Assembly (NCBI GenBank): GCA_004557655.1
Contig: SFGJ01000002.1
Coordinates: 124,001-188,000, forward strand
Length of the DNA: 64,000 nucleotides
Direction: 5' to 3'
Origin: Clostridiales bacterium
Lineage (GTDB): Bacteria; Bacillota; Clostridia; Oscillospirales; Oscillospiraceae
Shown: positions 47,589 to 56,276 of the stretch, in pieces
How the letters are laid out: the number at the start of each line of letters is the position of its first letter
Position numbering within the stretch: position 1 is the first letter of the stretch
Notes under the pieces: generated by a model
The model's input: only the letters and a program-made list of their open reading frames with translations
Told to the model about the DNA's origin: nothing
Database searches by the model: none
Made by a program: the position numbers and the translations under genes

Positions 47589-48165
47589 ACGGATATATAA
47601 GAGGTGTGCGCTGGCAGACCTGCCGGATCTTCTTTTGCAGCGCCTTGAGATCCACGAAGGTCTCCGGCTTTTTGCTGCCGTCCCGCAGCAGAGCGGCGGG
47701 GTGATACAGCGCCGTCATCAGCACACCGCTCTTCTCAAAGAACTGCCCGTGCTCCTGGGTGATCCTGAAGTCGGGCTTTATCAGCTCCATGGCCGCGATG
47801 CGGCCCAGACACACGATGATCTTCGGGTGCATCAGGACCACCTGCCGGCGCAGATAGCCTATGCAGGCATCCTGCTCTGTGTTCAGCGGATCCCGGTTCT
47901 GGGGCGGGCGGCACTTGACGATGTTGGTGATATATACCGCCTCCCGCTTAAGCCCGATCATCTCCAACATATCGTCCAGCAGCTTCCCGGCAGCGCCCAC
48001 AAAGGGCAGACCCTGCTCATCCTCGCTGGCGCCGGGCCCTTCCCCGATGAACAGCACCTCGGCGTCAATGGCCCCCATGCCGAACACCACATTTTTCCGT
48101 GTGTTTGCCAGAGAGCAGGCACGGCACTGCAGGCATTCGCTTTGCAATTCTTCCCAAGGCGTCAT
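47587..48165 (-). CDS. Family 4 uracil-DNA glycosylase
   Basis: A 192-residue iron-sulfur DNA repair enzyme that removes uracil from DNA. Four cluster cysteines are visible as Cys14, Cys17, Cys85 (NIVKCRPP) and Cys101. The uracil-pocket motif GEGPGASEDEQGLPFVG and the C-terminal YHPAALLR are family hallmarks. Confidence 0.93.
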   Translation of the reverse strand: MTPWEELQSECLQCRACSLANTRKNVVFGMGAIDAEVLFIGEGPGASEDEQGLPFVGAAGKLLDDMLEMIGLKREAVYITNIVKCRPPQNRDPLNTEQDACIGYLRRQVVLMHPKIIVCLGRIAAMELIKPDFRITQEHGQFFEKSGVLMTALYHPAALLRDGSKKPETFVDLKALQKKIRQVCQRTPLIYP

Positions 48166-48246
48166 AGGAATTCCTCCCGATTTTTTTCATCATCCGGGCA
48201 TAACCCGACCCCGCCGGTGAAACACTGACAGGTGAGGTGAAGGGAT

Positions 48247-48786
48247 ATGGATTGGTTTTGGATCTTCTTTTTTTACAGTTTGGCAGGGTATGGGCTGGAA
48301 AAAGTTTATGCCTTTGTCACCCGCTCCCGCCATCAGGTGCGCAAGTGCTTTTTGCTGCTGCCCCTGTGCCCGGTGTATGGATTGGCTATGGCGGCAGTGC
48401 TTGCCTTGGCGGGGGACACGGAGGACTTCTGGCAGTTGGCCCTGTACGGCGGCATTCTGTGTACGGCGGTGGAGTATGTTGTGCACTTCCTGTATGAAAA
48501 ATGCCTGGGGGTGCTGTTCTGGGACTACAGCAACACCCATCTGGACTTAAACCGCCGGGTCTGCTTCCCCTTCGGCATAGCCTGGGGCATTTTATCGGCG
48601 CTGGCGGTGCGGTATGTGCAGCCGCTGCTTGTGCCCGTTATCGAGGCCGTGCCGCCGTGGGTCACCCTGACCGCCATACTGCTGCTGACGGTGGACAGCT
48701 TCTTCTCCGCGCGTCTGCTGCGGCGCAGCAGGAACATCGACCTGCTGGGGATTAGGAATCTCTGGTGGGAGCTGCATCAGATGTAG
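48247..48786 (+). CDS. Putative ABC-transporter type IV (CmpB-like) membrane protein
   Basis: A 179-residue protein with about four or five transmembrane helices. The sequence FWDYSNTHLDLNRRVCFPFGIAWG is the conserved block of the PF06541 family. The transporter label is historical; function is unproven. Its last ten bases overlap the end of the convergent hydrolase gene. Confidence 0.85.
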   Translation: MDWFWIFFFYSLAGYGLEKVYAFVTRSRHQVRKCFLLLPLCPVYGLAMAAVLALAGDTEDFWQLALYGGILCTAVEYVVHFLYEKCLGVLFWDYSNTHLDLNRRVCFPFGIAWGILSALAVRYVQPLLVPVIEAVPPWVTLTAILLLTVDSFFSARLLRRSRNIDLLGIRNLWWELHQM

Positions 48787-49715
48787 CGACTGAGCCACTG
48801 GTGGATGTCATCATAAACCGTCTGCTCCATGGCCTTTTCATTAAGGATCTCGTGGCGCAGACCGGGGTAGAGCTTCAAGGTCACATCCTGCATTCCCGCC
48901 TTGCGGAATGCCTGACAGGAACGCTCCACGCCCTTGCCCATGGCCCCCACCGGGTCGTCCTGCCCGGAGATGAAGAGGACGGGCATGGTCGTGTCCATTC
49001 TGCGCAGGTTAGCCGCTTTCTGGTTAAAACGGATGCCCCCCAGCATATCCCGGAACAGACCCACCGTGGCGTCCCTTCCGCAGAGGGGATCGGCAATGTA
49101 GCGGTCTACATTTTCCGTGTCCGCGGACAGCCAGTCGAAGCCGGTGCGGTTGGGGGCGAAGGGCTTGTTGTAGCCACCGAAAGCAAGCATAGTGACGAAA
49201 TCGCTGGTGGTGTCGCTGCCGTTTTTGTAGATGAATCGGTTGGCAATGAGGGTGCCGCCGGTGAGCATATACCCCGGCTGCCAGCCGGTGCCCATAATAA
49301 CGGCGGCTTTTTTCTCCCCCGGATAACGGATTAGATAGGATCGGGTGAGGAAAGAGCCCATGCTGTGGCCCAGGATGAGCTGGGGCAGTCGGGAAAAGCG
49401 CTTGGCAAGAAGGGTGTGCAGCTTGTGGATGTCGTCCACGGCGTGCTGCCAGCCGTTCTCTTCACCGAAATACACAGAGGTGCCGCCCTCCTGCAGGGAC
49501 TGGCCATGCCCTAAATGGTCGTGGCCTGCCACCACGATGCCCTGCTGATTGAGATACCGGGCAAAACCGTCGTAGCGCATGATGTGCTCCGACACTCCGT
49601 GGGCGATCTGCACTACGCCCCGGAAGCGGATCTTCGTCTCCGGGATCCAGAGGCAGGCGTGGAGTTGGGTCTTCCCGTCGGAGGAAATGAAACGGAAATG
49701 TTCACAATTTGTCAT
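48777..49715 (-). CDS. Alpha/beta hydrolase (lysophospholipase/monoacylglycerol lipase-like)
   Basis: A 312-residue hydrolase of the serine aminopeptidase S33 group. The nucleophile elbow is GHSMGSF (about residues 115-121), the catalytic Asp lies in ISGQDDPVG and the His in YPGLRHEIL. The oxyanion region reads AHGVSEH. It carries no signal peptide. It is divergent from glpK across a short spacer with a long inverted repeat, which suggests joint regulation, perhaps in glyceride use. Confidence 0.9.
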   Translation of the reverse strand: MTNCEHFRFISSDGKTQLHACLWIPETKIRFRGVVQIAHGVSEHIMRYDGFARYLNQQGIVVAGHDHLGHGQSLQEGGTSVYFGEENGWQHAVDDIHKLHTLLAKRFSRLPQLILGHSMGSFLTRSYLIRYPGEKKAAVIMGTGWQPGYMLTGGTLIANRFIYKNGSDTTSDFVTMLAFGGYNKPFAPNRTGFDWLSADTENVDRYIADPLCGRDATVGLFRDMLGGIRFNQKAANLRRMDTTMPVLFISGQDDPVGAMGKGVERSCQAFRKAGMQDVTLKLYPGLRHEILNEKAMEQTVYDDIHQWLSRYI

Positions 49716-49732
49716 AGAATCTGCGCTCCTTC

Positions 49733-49775
49733 CGTGGTATACTGAATTATAATCTGTTATCGGCAGTATACCACG
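49733..49775. promoter_or_regulatory. 12-bp perfect inverted repeat in the hydrolase-glpK divergent promoter
   Basis: CGTGGTATACTG (49733-49744) and CAGTATACCACG (49764-49775) are perfect inverted copies around a 19-base centre that contains TATAAT (49748-49753) and, on the other strand, TATAAT as well. This looks like a regulator binding region covering both promoters. Confidence 0.65.
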
Positions 49776-49805
49776 CCGATGCGAAAAAGAAAAGAGGAGA
49801 GACCG

Positions 49806-51299
49806 ATGGAGAAGTACATTCTTGCCCTGGATCAGGGTACCACCAGCTCCCGGGCCATACTATTCGACCGCCGGGGGCAGATCGCCTCTGTGGGACAGTA
49901 CGGCTTTCCCCAGATCTATCCCCAAGCCGGCTGGGTAGAGCACGACCCGGCGGATATCTGGGGTTCAGAGAGCCGGGCGGCGGCGGACGCGCTGCGCGCT
50001 GTGGAGCCGGGGCAGGTGCTGGGCATCGGTGTTACCAACCAGCGGGAGACCACCCTCCTCTGGGAGAAATCGACCGGCCGGCCGGTGTATAACGCCATCG
50101 TCTGGCAGTGCCGCCGCACGGCACAGCTGTGCGAGGAGCTGAAGAAGCGGGGACTTACGGAACGGATCCAGTCCACCACGGGCCTGCTGCTGGACGCGTA
50201 CTTCTCCGCCACCAAGATCCGCTGGATCCTGGACAATGTTCCCGGCGTCCGGGAAAAGGCGGAGCGGGGGGAGATCCTCTTCGGTACGGTGGAGACCTAT
50301 CTCATCTGGAAGCTCACGGGCAGCCATGTGACGGACTGCTCCAATGCCTCCCGCACCATGCTTTTCGATATACATAAGCTGCAGTGGGACGAGGAGCTGT
50401 GCGACTTGCTGCAGATCCCTATGTCTATTTTGCCCCGGCCTGTTTCCAACAGCGAGGTATACGGCACGGTGCGGCCGGGGATCCCCGGCTTTGAAAAGGT
50501 GGCGGGGGTGCCGGTTTGCGGCGCTGCCGGCGACCAGCAGGCGGCCCTCTTCGGCCAGGGGTGCTTCGCCCCCGGCGAGGCCAAGAATACATACGGCACC
50601 GGCTGTTTCACTCTGATGAATGTGGGCGGCAATCCTGTGCGCAGCAGGGCGGGGCTGGTGACCTCTGTTGCCTGGCAGGTAAACGGCGAAACCAGCTATG
50701 CGCTGGAGGGCAGTGTGTTTAACGGCGGCAGCACCATCCAGTGGCTCCGGGACGAACTGGGGATCATCTCCTCCGCGCCGGAGATCAACGATCTGGCTGC
50801 CACGGTGCCCTCCTCCGGCGGCGTGGTGGTGGTGCCGGCTTTCACGGGATTGGGTGCACCGTACTGGGATATGTACGCCCGGGGCGCCATCCTGGGTCTG
50901 ACCCGGGGCACGGGCCGGGCACACATCGCCCGGGCGGTACTGGAGTGCATTGCCTATCAGGTGACGGATCTCATGCTGGCCATGCGGCAGGACGCCGGGT
51001 GCGACATTGCCTGCCTGCGGGTGGACGGCGGCGCCAGCGTCAGTGACCTGCTCCTGCAGATGCAAGCGGACAGCCTGCGCATTCCCGTGGATCGCCCCGC
51101 CATGGTGGAGACCACGGCCTTCGGCGCGGCGGCTCTGGCGGGGCTTGCCTGCGGTATGTGGAAAAGCCGGGAGGAGCTGCAGGAGCTGCGGCGCAGCGAC
51201 AGGGTATTCCTCCCCCGGCGTGTGCAGAGCGAGTGCGATGAGGAGTACCGTCTGTGGAAGCGGGCCGTGAGCCGGGCGGCGGACTGGATCGAGCATTAA
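49806..51299 (+). CDS. glpK: Glycerol kinase
   Basis: A 497-residue FGGY-family kinase that phosphorylates glycerol. ALDQGTTSSRA opens the ATP-binding domain; NQRETT, TYGTGCFTLMN and GLTRGTGRAHIARAVLE are diagnostic. GAGGAGAG precedes the ATG at 49806. No glpF or glpD adjoins it. Confidence 0.96.
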   Translation: MEKYILALDQGTTSSRAILFDRRGQIASVGQYGFPQIYPQAGWVEHDPADIWGSESRAAADALRAVEPGQVLGIGVTNQRETTLLWEKSTGRPVYNAIVWQCRRTAQLCEELKKRGLTERIQSTTGLLLDAYFSATKIRWILDNVPGVREKAERGEILFGTVETYLIWKLTGSHVTDCSNASRTMLFDIHKLQWDEELCDLLQIPMSILPRPVSNSEVYGTVRPGIPGFEKVAGVPVCGAAGDQQAALFGQGCFAPGEAKNTYGTGCFTLMNVGGNPVRSRAGLVTSVAWQVNGETSYALEGSVFNGGSTIQWLRDELGIISSAPEINDLAATVPSSGGVVVVPAFTGLGAPYWDMYARGAILGLTRGTGRAHIARAVLECIAYQVTDLMLAMRQDAGCDIACLRVDGGASVSDLLLQMQADSLRIPVDRPAMVETTAFGAAALAGLACGMWKSREELQELRRSDRVFLPRRVQSECDEEYRLWKRAVSRAADWIEH

Positions 51300-51466
51300 A
51301 TAACCCGGCAAAAAAACCTTGGATTTTCCTGCCGAGGGATTTGCGGCCTGCCGTGTAAATTCCACACCGGCAGCCGAAGGAGTAGTTTTGGCCGCGCACG
51401 GACAAAAATGATTTCAACTTTTCGCGTCTGCGGATGCGAGCTGCGCGTGGCTTTTTGACTTTTACC

Positions 51467-51495
51467 TTGCAAAACATCATAAGATTTTGTATAAT
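51467..51495 (+). promoter_or_regulatory. Promoter of the zinc-ribbon protein gene
   Basis: TTGCAA (51467-51472), 17 bases, TATAAT (51490-51495), 37 bases before the start. The 150 bases between glpK and this promoter show no gene. Confidence 0.8.
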
Positions 51496-51532
51496 GGGAA
51501 AAACCGCAAGTAAAAGAAAGGAGTTTAGTACA

Positions 51533-51949
51533 ATGGCATTTTTGGATGAATTTGGTAAGAAGGCACAGGCTTACGCCGGTGTGGCCGTAGATAAGGCAAA
51601 GGATTTGGCGGAGGCGGCCGGCGAGAAGGCAAAGGCGGCTGCGGAGTCCGCCAAGATCAGTGTGGCCATTATGATGGAGCAGCGTGAGCTGGACAAGAAC
51701 TATAAGGCCATCGGCGAGTGGTTTGTGGCAGAGTACGCCCAGGAGATTCCTGATGCGGTGAAGGACGTTGTGGAGGCGGTGAACGCGTCCAAGTCCAGAA
51801 TCGCCGAGCTGGAGGCCTCCAAACCCCAGAAGGATGAGCCTGCCGCGGAGGAAAAGCCTGCGGCACGTGTGTGTCCCGTGTGCGGGTTTACCTTTGACAG
51901 CAAGTTCTGTCCCGAGTGCGGCGCCCCCATGGGCGAGCCGAAGGAGTAA
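51533..51949 (+). CDS. Zinc-ribbon protein with helical N-terminal domain
   Basis: A 138-residue soluble protein. The first about 90 residues are Ala/Lys/Glu-rich helix (AKDLAEAAGEKAKAAAES) as in many clostridial small zinc-ribbon proteins; the C terminus holds CPVCGFTFDSKFCPECG, four cysteines of a zinc ribbon. AAAGGAG precedes the ATG. It is a single-gene unit with consensus promoter and terminator, so probably well expressed. Function unknown. Confidence 0.8.
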   Translation: MAFLDEFGKKAQAYAGVAVDKAKDLAEAAGEKAKAAAESAKISVAIMMEQRELDKNYKAIGEWFVAEYAQEIPDAVKDVVEAVNASKSRIAELEASKPQKDEPAAEEKPAARVCPVCGFTFDSKFCPECGAPMGEPKE

Positions 51950-51966
51950 TATTCCAAAAACAAAAA

Positions 51967-51992
51967 AAGGCGGCGCACTGCGCCGCCTTTTT
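51967..51992 (+). terminator. Intrinsic terminator after the zinc-ribbon gene
   Basis: AGGCGGCGC and GCGCCGCCT pair around ACT, followed by TTTTT. Confidence 0.92.
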
Positions 51993-52014
51993 AAACGAAG
52001 CGAGGAGGGAAAGC

Positions 52015-52941
52015 ATGACCCTGCTGCAAATGAACTATCTGGTGGAGATATACCGCTGCGGCTCCATGAACAAGGCTGCGCAGAATCTCTTTGTGTCCCA
52101 ATCCGCCGTGTCCGCAGCCATCCGGGAACTGGAAGAGGAGCTGGGGATCCGAATTTTCCACCGCAGCAACCGGGGCATCGCGCTGACGGAGGACGGCCGG
52201 GAGCTGCTGGCGCAGGTGACACCTCTGGTGGAGCGCACCCGAAAGATCCAGAATTATTACAGCGAGCGCCGGGTGGAAAACCGCGCCCGGCTCTCCATCA
52301 GCACCCAGCGTTATCCCTTCTGCGCCAAGGCCTTTGTGGAGTTTCTCCACCTGCTCAATGAGCCCCGCATCGAGGTGAGCCTGAAGGAAACGGATATGAG
52401 CAGCGTCATCGAGGAGGTGGCCGCTCAGCAAAGTGATCTGGGCGTGCTGTTCGTGTCGGACCTGACGGAGAGCTTTATTCGCCGTATCCTGGACAGCCGC
52501 AATCTGGAATTTTTCGGTCTTGCACGCCTCCGCCCCCATGTTTTTTTGCGCAGGGGACATCCGTTGGCCGACTGTGACTCCATCATGCCGGAGGAGCTTC
52601 GCGCTTTTCCCAGTGTGGTCTTCACCCAGCGGGAGAGCAACCTCAACTACGCGGAGGAGGCGGTGGTGGGTACCGGGGCGGACTTTAACCAAGTGGTATA
52701 TATCAATGACCGCGCCACGGCCTACAATGTCATTGCCCACACGGACTGCGTATCCACCGGCAGCGGCGTGCTGCCTAAGGGCTACGGGGACGAGAGGCTG
52801 GTTGCCATTCCCCTGTCCGAGCAGGTGGGGGATATGCGGCTGGGCTATGTGAAGCTCCGGGGCATCCCCCTGTCCGAGCATGGGGCGCGGTTTGTGGACA
52901 TTCTCAAGCAGATCATGGCGGAGATAGGCGAGGAAATATGA
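52015..52941 (+). CDS. LysR-family transcriptional regulator
   Basis: A 308-residue regulator. The N-terminal helix-turn-helix reads GSMNKAAQNLFVSQSAVSAAIRELE in two joined parts near residues 18-42, followed by the linker helix and a substrate-binding-type effector domain (about 90-300). AGGAGGG precedes the ATG. The neighbouring genes do not reveal its target. It ends back to back with the DUF4830 gene on the other strand. Confidence 0.93.
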   Translation: MTLLQMNYLVEIYRCGSMNKAAQNLFVSQSAVSAAIRELEEELGIRIFHRSNRGIALTEDGRELLAQVTPLVERTRKIQNYYSERRVENRARLSISTQRYPFCAKAFVEFLHLLNEPRIEVSLKETDMSSVIEEVAAQQSDLGVLFVSDLTESFIRRILDSRNLEFFGLARLRPHVFLRRGHPLADCDSIMPEELRAFPSVVFTQRESNLNYAEEAVVGTGADFNQVVYINDRATAYNVIAHTDCVSTGSGVLPKGYGDERLVAIPLSEQVGDMRLGYVKLRGIPLSEHGARFVDILKQIMAEIGEEI

Positions 52942-53397
52942 CTATTTCTGCCGGGGATAGGCCAGGGGGAACTGCCCGCCGTCTTCACCCAGCAGCATCA
53001 CATCGCCGGCGATGACGGTGTTGCCGCACAGCAGGAGGTTGGCCTGGGCGTCCGCGCGGCCACCCGGATAATTGGTCAGGCGAAAGGTGTAGCGGCAAAC
53101 GGTCTGGCCGCCGAAGTCGGCAAAGGGCAGGCCCTGCTCTTTTTGCAGGGCGATGTAGCCGCCGTAATCGCCGGACAGATCCTCCGGTAATCGCAGGTGT
53201 AAAGTCTCGATGGGATCAGGATCCACCTGCCAGCCCAGCTTTTCCAGATAGGCAACGCACCCGGTGCTGCCATTGGCGTGGAAACTGCCGGGGCTATCCT
53301 GTTTTTTTAAAGTGAAAAACAGCACTGCCGTCACAGCGGCCAACAGTAGGAACAGTGCCGGCAACAGTCTTCGCCGGGAAAGACGGATCACTTGCAT
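52942..53397 (-). CDS. DUF4830 protein
   Basis: A 151-residue protein with an N-terminal membrane anchor (residues 9-31) and an outside domain. YLEKLGWQVDPDPIE, then CRYTFRLTNYPGGRA and a closing VIAGDVML segment, match DUF4830, a small family of clostridial surface-anchored proteins of unknown function. The ATG at 53395-53397 has GAGGTG upstream. It abuts the LysR stop with no gap. Confidence 0.82.
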   Translation of the reverse strand: MQVIRLSRRRLLPALFLLLAAVTAVLFFTLKKQDSPGSFHANGSTGCVAYLEKLGWQVDPDPIETLHLRLPEDLSGDYGGYIALQKEQGLPFADFGGQTVCRYTFRLTNYPGGRADAQANLLLCGNTVIAGDVMLLGEDGGQFPLAYPRQK

Positions 53398-53455
53398 ACC
53401 ATCACCTCGGAAAAGCCTATGCCCACCGGGGGACAAATATTCATGGGAGAGAGAA

Positions 53456-54208
53456 ATGGAACGATTGGACAAGATACTGGCCGGCACCGGACGCTGGTCC
53501 CGGCGGGAGGTGAAGGAGCTGATTCGCCAGCGCCGGGTGCTGCTGGACGGCTTGCCGGCCGATTCGCCGGAGCGAAAGATCGACCCGAACACGGCGGTCA
53601 TACAGGTGGACGGCGTGCCCGTTGCGTATCGGCGCTATACCTATGTCCTGCTGCACAAGCCCGCGGGCGTCCTCTCGGCGGTGGAGGACAGCAGACACAC
53701 AACGGTGATGGACCTGCTGCCGCAGGAGCTTAAACGGCAGGGGCTGTCTCCGGTGGGGCGATTGGATAAGGATACGGAGGGCCTGCTGCTGCTGACCAAT
53801 GACGGCGATCTTGCCCACCGCCTGCTCTCCCCGAGGAGCCATGTGGACAAGGTGTACTACGCCCGCACCCAAGGTACCCCCACGGCGGAGGATGCAGCCC
53901 GATTCGCGGAGGGAATCACACTGGAGGACGGCCTGCACTGCCTGCCGGCGGTGCTGCGGGTCTGTGGAGAAAATGAGGTGCTGCTGACGCTGCGGGAGGG
54001 GAAATTCCACCAGGTCAAGCGGATGCTGGCCGCCTGCGGCACACCGGTAGAATATCTCAGGCGGCTTTCCATGGGACCGCTGGAGCTGGGAAGCGACCTG
54101 CCACCGGGTGAGTTTCGTCATCTTACCGAGGAAGAAATTACCAATTTGCGGCAGGCGGTGGGCCTTGTAGCGGCAGATTGCCAAAAAAGTACTTGCACTT
54201 TTTGTTAA
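53456..54208 (+). CDS. RsuA/RluB/E/F-family pseudouridine synthase
   Basis: A 250-residue rRNA pseudouridine synthase. An S4 RNA-binding domain (residues 1-60, RLDKILAGTGRWSRREVKELI) precedes the catalytic domain with the active-site Asp in GRLDKDTEGLLLLTNDGDL. The usual targets are 16S U516 or nearby 23S sites; which one cannot be said. The start ATG at 53456 follows GGGAG. Confidence 0.9.
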   Translation: MERLDKILAGTGRWSRREVKELIRQRRVLLDGLPADSPERKIDPNTAVIQVDGVPVAYRRYTYVLLHKPAGVLSAVEDSRHTTVMDLLPQELKRQGLSPVGRLDKDTEGLLLLTNDGDLAHRLLSPRSHVDKVYYARTQGTPTAEDAARFAEGITLEDGLHCLPAVLRVCGENEVLLTLREGKFHQVKRMLAACGTPVEYLRRLSMGPLELGSDLPPGEFRHLTEEEITNLRQAVGLVAADCQKSTCTFC

Positions 54209-54224
54209 ATACATAAAAAAACCC

Positions 54225-54253
54225 TTGCAAAATCGTGATTATGACGGTATAAT
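54225..54253 (+). promoter_or_regulatory. Promoter of the PucR/CdaR-type regulator
   Basis: TTGCAA (54225-54230), 17 bases, TATAAT (54248-54253). Confidence 0.82.
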
Positions 54254-54315
54254 ACAGAAAAGGACTAAACAGATTGCACAAAATCATCCTATCAAGGATG
54301 TCCGGGAGGAATATC

Positions 54316-55410
54316 ATGTCGGGACGGATTTTTCAAAATGTTGTGCTGCAGTTCAAGGAGACAACGGACCGCGTCATCGGCGTAATGGACGCCGAGGGCA
54401 GCGTCATTGCCTGCAGCGAGCTCACCGGGATCGGAAAGAAGTGGGCCAAGTATGTGGAGGCCATCGAGCTGGCCGACGGCAACTGCGTGGCCATTGAGGG
54501 CAAGACCTTTAAGGCTCTGCCCGGCTGGGGCAGCCACTTTGACTATGCCGTTTTTGCCAGCGGCGACGACAGCGTGGGCCGCACGGTCTGTGCTATGGCC
54601 TGCGTGGCGCTGAACTCGGCCAAGGCTTACTATGAAGAAAAGCATGACAAGGGTTCCTTTATTAAGAATATCATTTCCGACAACATCCTCATCAGCGATA
54701 TTTATATGCGTGCCAAGGAGCTGCATGTGCCGGTGGAGGTCAACCGGGGCGTATTCGTTATCCGCCCCATTGACGAGCGTCTGGAGACCGTGCCCATGGA
54801 TGTAATCCAGGGCCTGTTCCCCGACCGGCAGAATGATTTCGTCCTCAGCGTGGGCGAGGCCGATGTGGCCTTGATCCATCAGTTGCCCGACAATGCCGAC
54901 GGCCACGATCTGGACAAGGTGGCTCAGCAGATCGGCGACGCGCTGAAGGTGGACGGCGAAAGCGCCGCATTTGTGGGCGTAGGTACCGTGGCCACTCATC
55001 TGCGTGACCTGGCCAAGTCCTATAAGGAGGCACAGATCGCCATTGAGGTAGGCAAGGTCTTTGACACCGAGCGCTACATTGTCAACTACGAGAATCTGGG
55101 CATCGGACGCCTGATCTATCAGCTTCCCACCACCCTGTGCGAGATGTTTTTGCAGGAGGTTTTTAAGAAGAACCCCATTGACGCGCTGGACCAGGAGACA
55201 CTGTTCACCATCTATAAGTTCTTTGAGAACAACCTGAACGTGTCCGAGACGGCCCGAAAGCTCTTTGTCCACCGCAACACGCTGGTGTATCGCTTGGAGA
55301 AGATCAAGAAGCTCACGGGTCTGGATCTGCGTGAGTTTGACGATGCCATCACCTTCAAGGTAGCCTTGATGGTGAAGAAGTACCTTACCAGCCGGGGCAT
55401 TGAGGCGTAA
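54316..55410 (+). CDS. PucR/CdaR-type transcriptional regulator
   Basis: A 364-residue regulator. The C-terminal 70 residues form the PucR-type helix-turn-helix (FFENNLNVSETARKLFVHRN, then LVYRLEKIKKLTGLD). The middle (about 150-280) resembles the GGDEF-like fold of CdaR regulators, and the N-terminal part may bind an effector. CdaR and PucR proteins regulate sugar-acid or purine use, but no such genes adjoin it; the ftsEX operon begins 180 bases downstream after a terminator. GGGAGGA precedes the ATG. Confidence 0.88.
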   Translation: MSGRIFQNVVLQFKETTDRVIGVMDAEGSVIACSELTGIGKKWAKYVEAIELADGNCVAIEGKTFKALPGWGSHFDYAVFASGDDSVGRTVCAMACVALNSAKAYYEEKHDKGSFIKNIISDNILISDIYMRAKELHVPVEVNRGVFVIRPIDERLETVPMDVIQGLFPDRQNDFVLSVGEADVALIHQLPDNADGHDLDKVAQQIGDALKVDGESAAFVGVGTVATHLRDLAKSYKEAQIAIEVGKVFDTERYIVNYENLGIGRLIYQLPTTLCEMFLQEVFKKNPIDALDQETLFTIYKFFENNLNVSETARKLFVHRNTLVYRLEKIKKLTGLDLREFDDAITFKVALMVKKYLTSRGIEA

Positions 55411-55429
55411 AAATTACAGAGATCCCCGA

Positions 55430-55466
55430 CAGGGAGACACCACGGCCCGGTGTCTCCCTGTTTTTT
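55430..55466 (+). terminator. Intrinsic terminator after the PucR/CdaR-type gene
   Basis: CAGGGAGACACC (55430-55441) pairs with GGTGTCTCCCTG (55449-55460), followed by TTTTTT. Confidence 0.93.
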
Positions 55467-55517
55467 CGGGAAGGGTCTGGGGCAGCCATAGTTAATATTT
55501 TTTTCATATTTTCCCTG

Positions 55518-55546
55518 TTGCAAATTTTGCCGAAAAATCTTATAAT
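55518..55546 (+). promoter_or_regulatory. ftsEX operon promoter
   Basis: TTGCAA (55518-55523), 17 bases, TATAAT (55541-55546), 46 bases before ftsE. Confidence 0.82.
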
Positions 55547-55592
55547 AAAAGAGATGTAACCGTTTTGTAACCTTTTGTATTGCGAGGAATTT

Positions 55593-56276
55593 ATGATTCG
55601 TCTGATTGATGTTAAAAAAGTATATGATAACGGGACGGAGGCCCTCAACGGCATTTCGTTTGCAATAGAGGACGGAGAGTTTGCGTTTCTGGTTGGCCCT
55701 TCCGGGTCCGGCAAGTCCACCATTATCAAGCTTCTCACCGGCGAGATTGTGCCCACCTCCGGGAGGGTCATGGTCAACGGCTTCTCCATGGGCCGCATTT
55801 CGGATCGGCAGATCCCCTATATGCGCCGCACCATCGGCGTTATTTTCCAGGATTTCCGGCTCATTATGAACAAGACCGTTTGGGACAACCTGAGTCTTGC
55901 CATGCGTGCCGTGGGCGCAAGTCCCAAGGAGATCAAAAACCGCATCCCCTATGTGCTGGAGCTGGTGGGCCTGAAGGGGAAGGAGCAGAATTACCCCGAT
56001 CAGCTCTCCGGCGGCGAGCAGCAGCGTGTGGCCATAGCCCGTGCCCTGGTGAATAATCCCAGCACCATTGTGGCCGACGAACCCACCGGCAATCTGGATC
56101 CCAACCGCTCTCTGGAAATTATGACCCTGCTGGAGCGGATCAACGCATTGGGCACCACGGTGGTGGTGGTCACCCACGAGCGTGGCCTGGTGAACCACTT
56201 TGATAAGCGGGTCATCACCATTAACGACGGCATAGTGGCCGGCGACGGCATGGGACAGTATGAGGTGGCCAGATGA
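55593..56276 (+). CDS. ftsE: Cell division ATP-binding protein FtsE
   Basis: A 227-residue ABC ATPase that drives FtsX to activate wall hydrolases. Walker A GPSGSGKST, signature LSGGEQQR, Walker B TIVADEPTGNLD and the FtsE-type VIFQDFRLIMNKTVWDN are present. GAGGA precedes the ATG at 55593. The stop overlaps ftsX. Confidence 0.95.
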   Translation: MIRLIDVKKVYDNGTEALNGISFAIEDGEFAFLVGPSGSGKSTIIKLLTGEIVPTSGRVMVNGFSMGRISDRQIPYMRRTIGVIFQDFRLIMNKTVWDNLSLAMRAVGASPKEIKNRIPYVLELVGLKGKEQNYPDQLSGGEQQRVAIARALVNNPSTIVADEPTGNLDPNRSLEIMTLLERINALGTTVVVVTHERGLVNHFDKRVITINDGIVAGDGMGQYEVAR

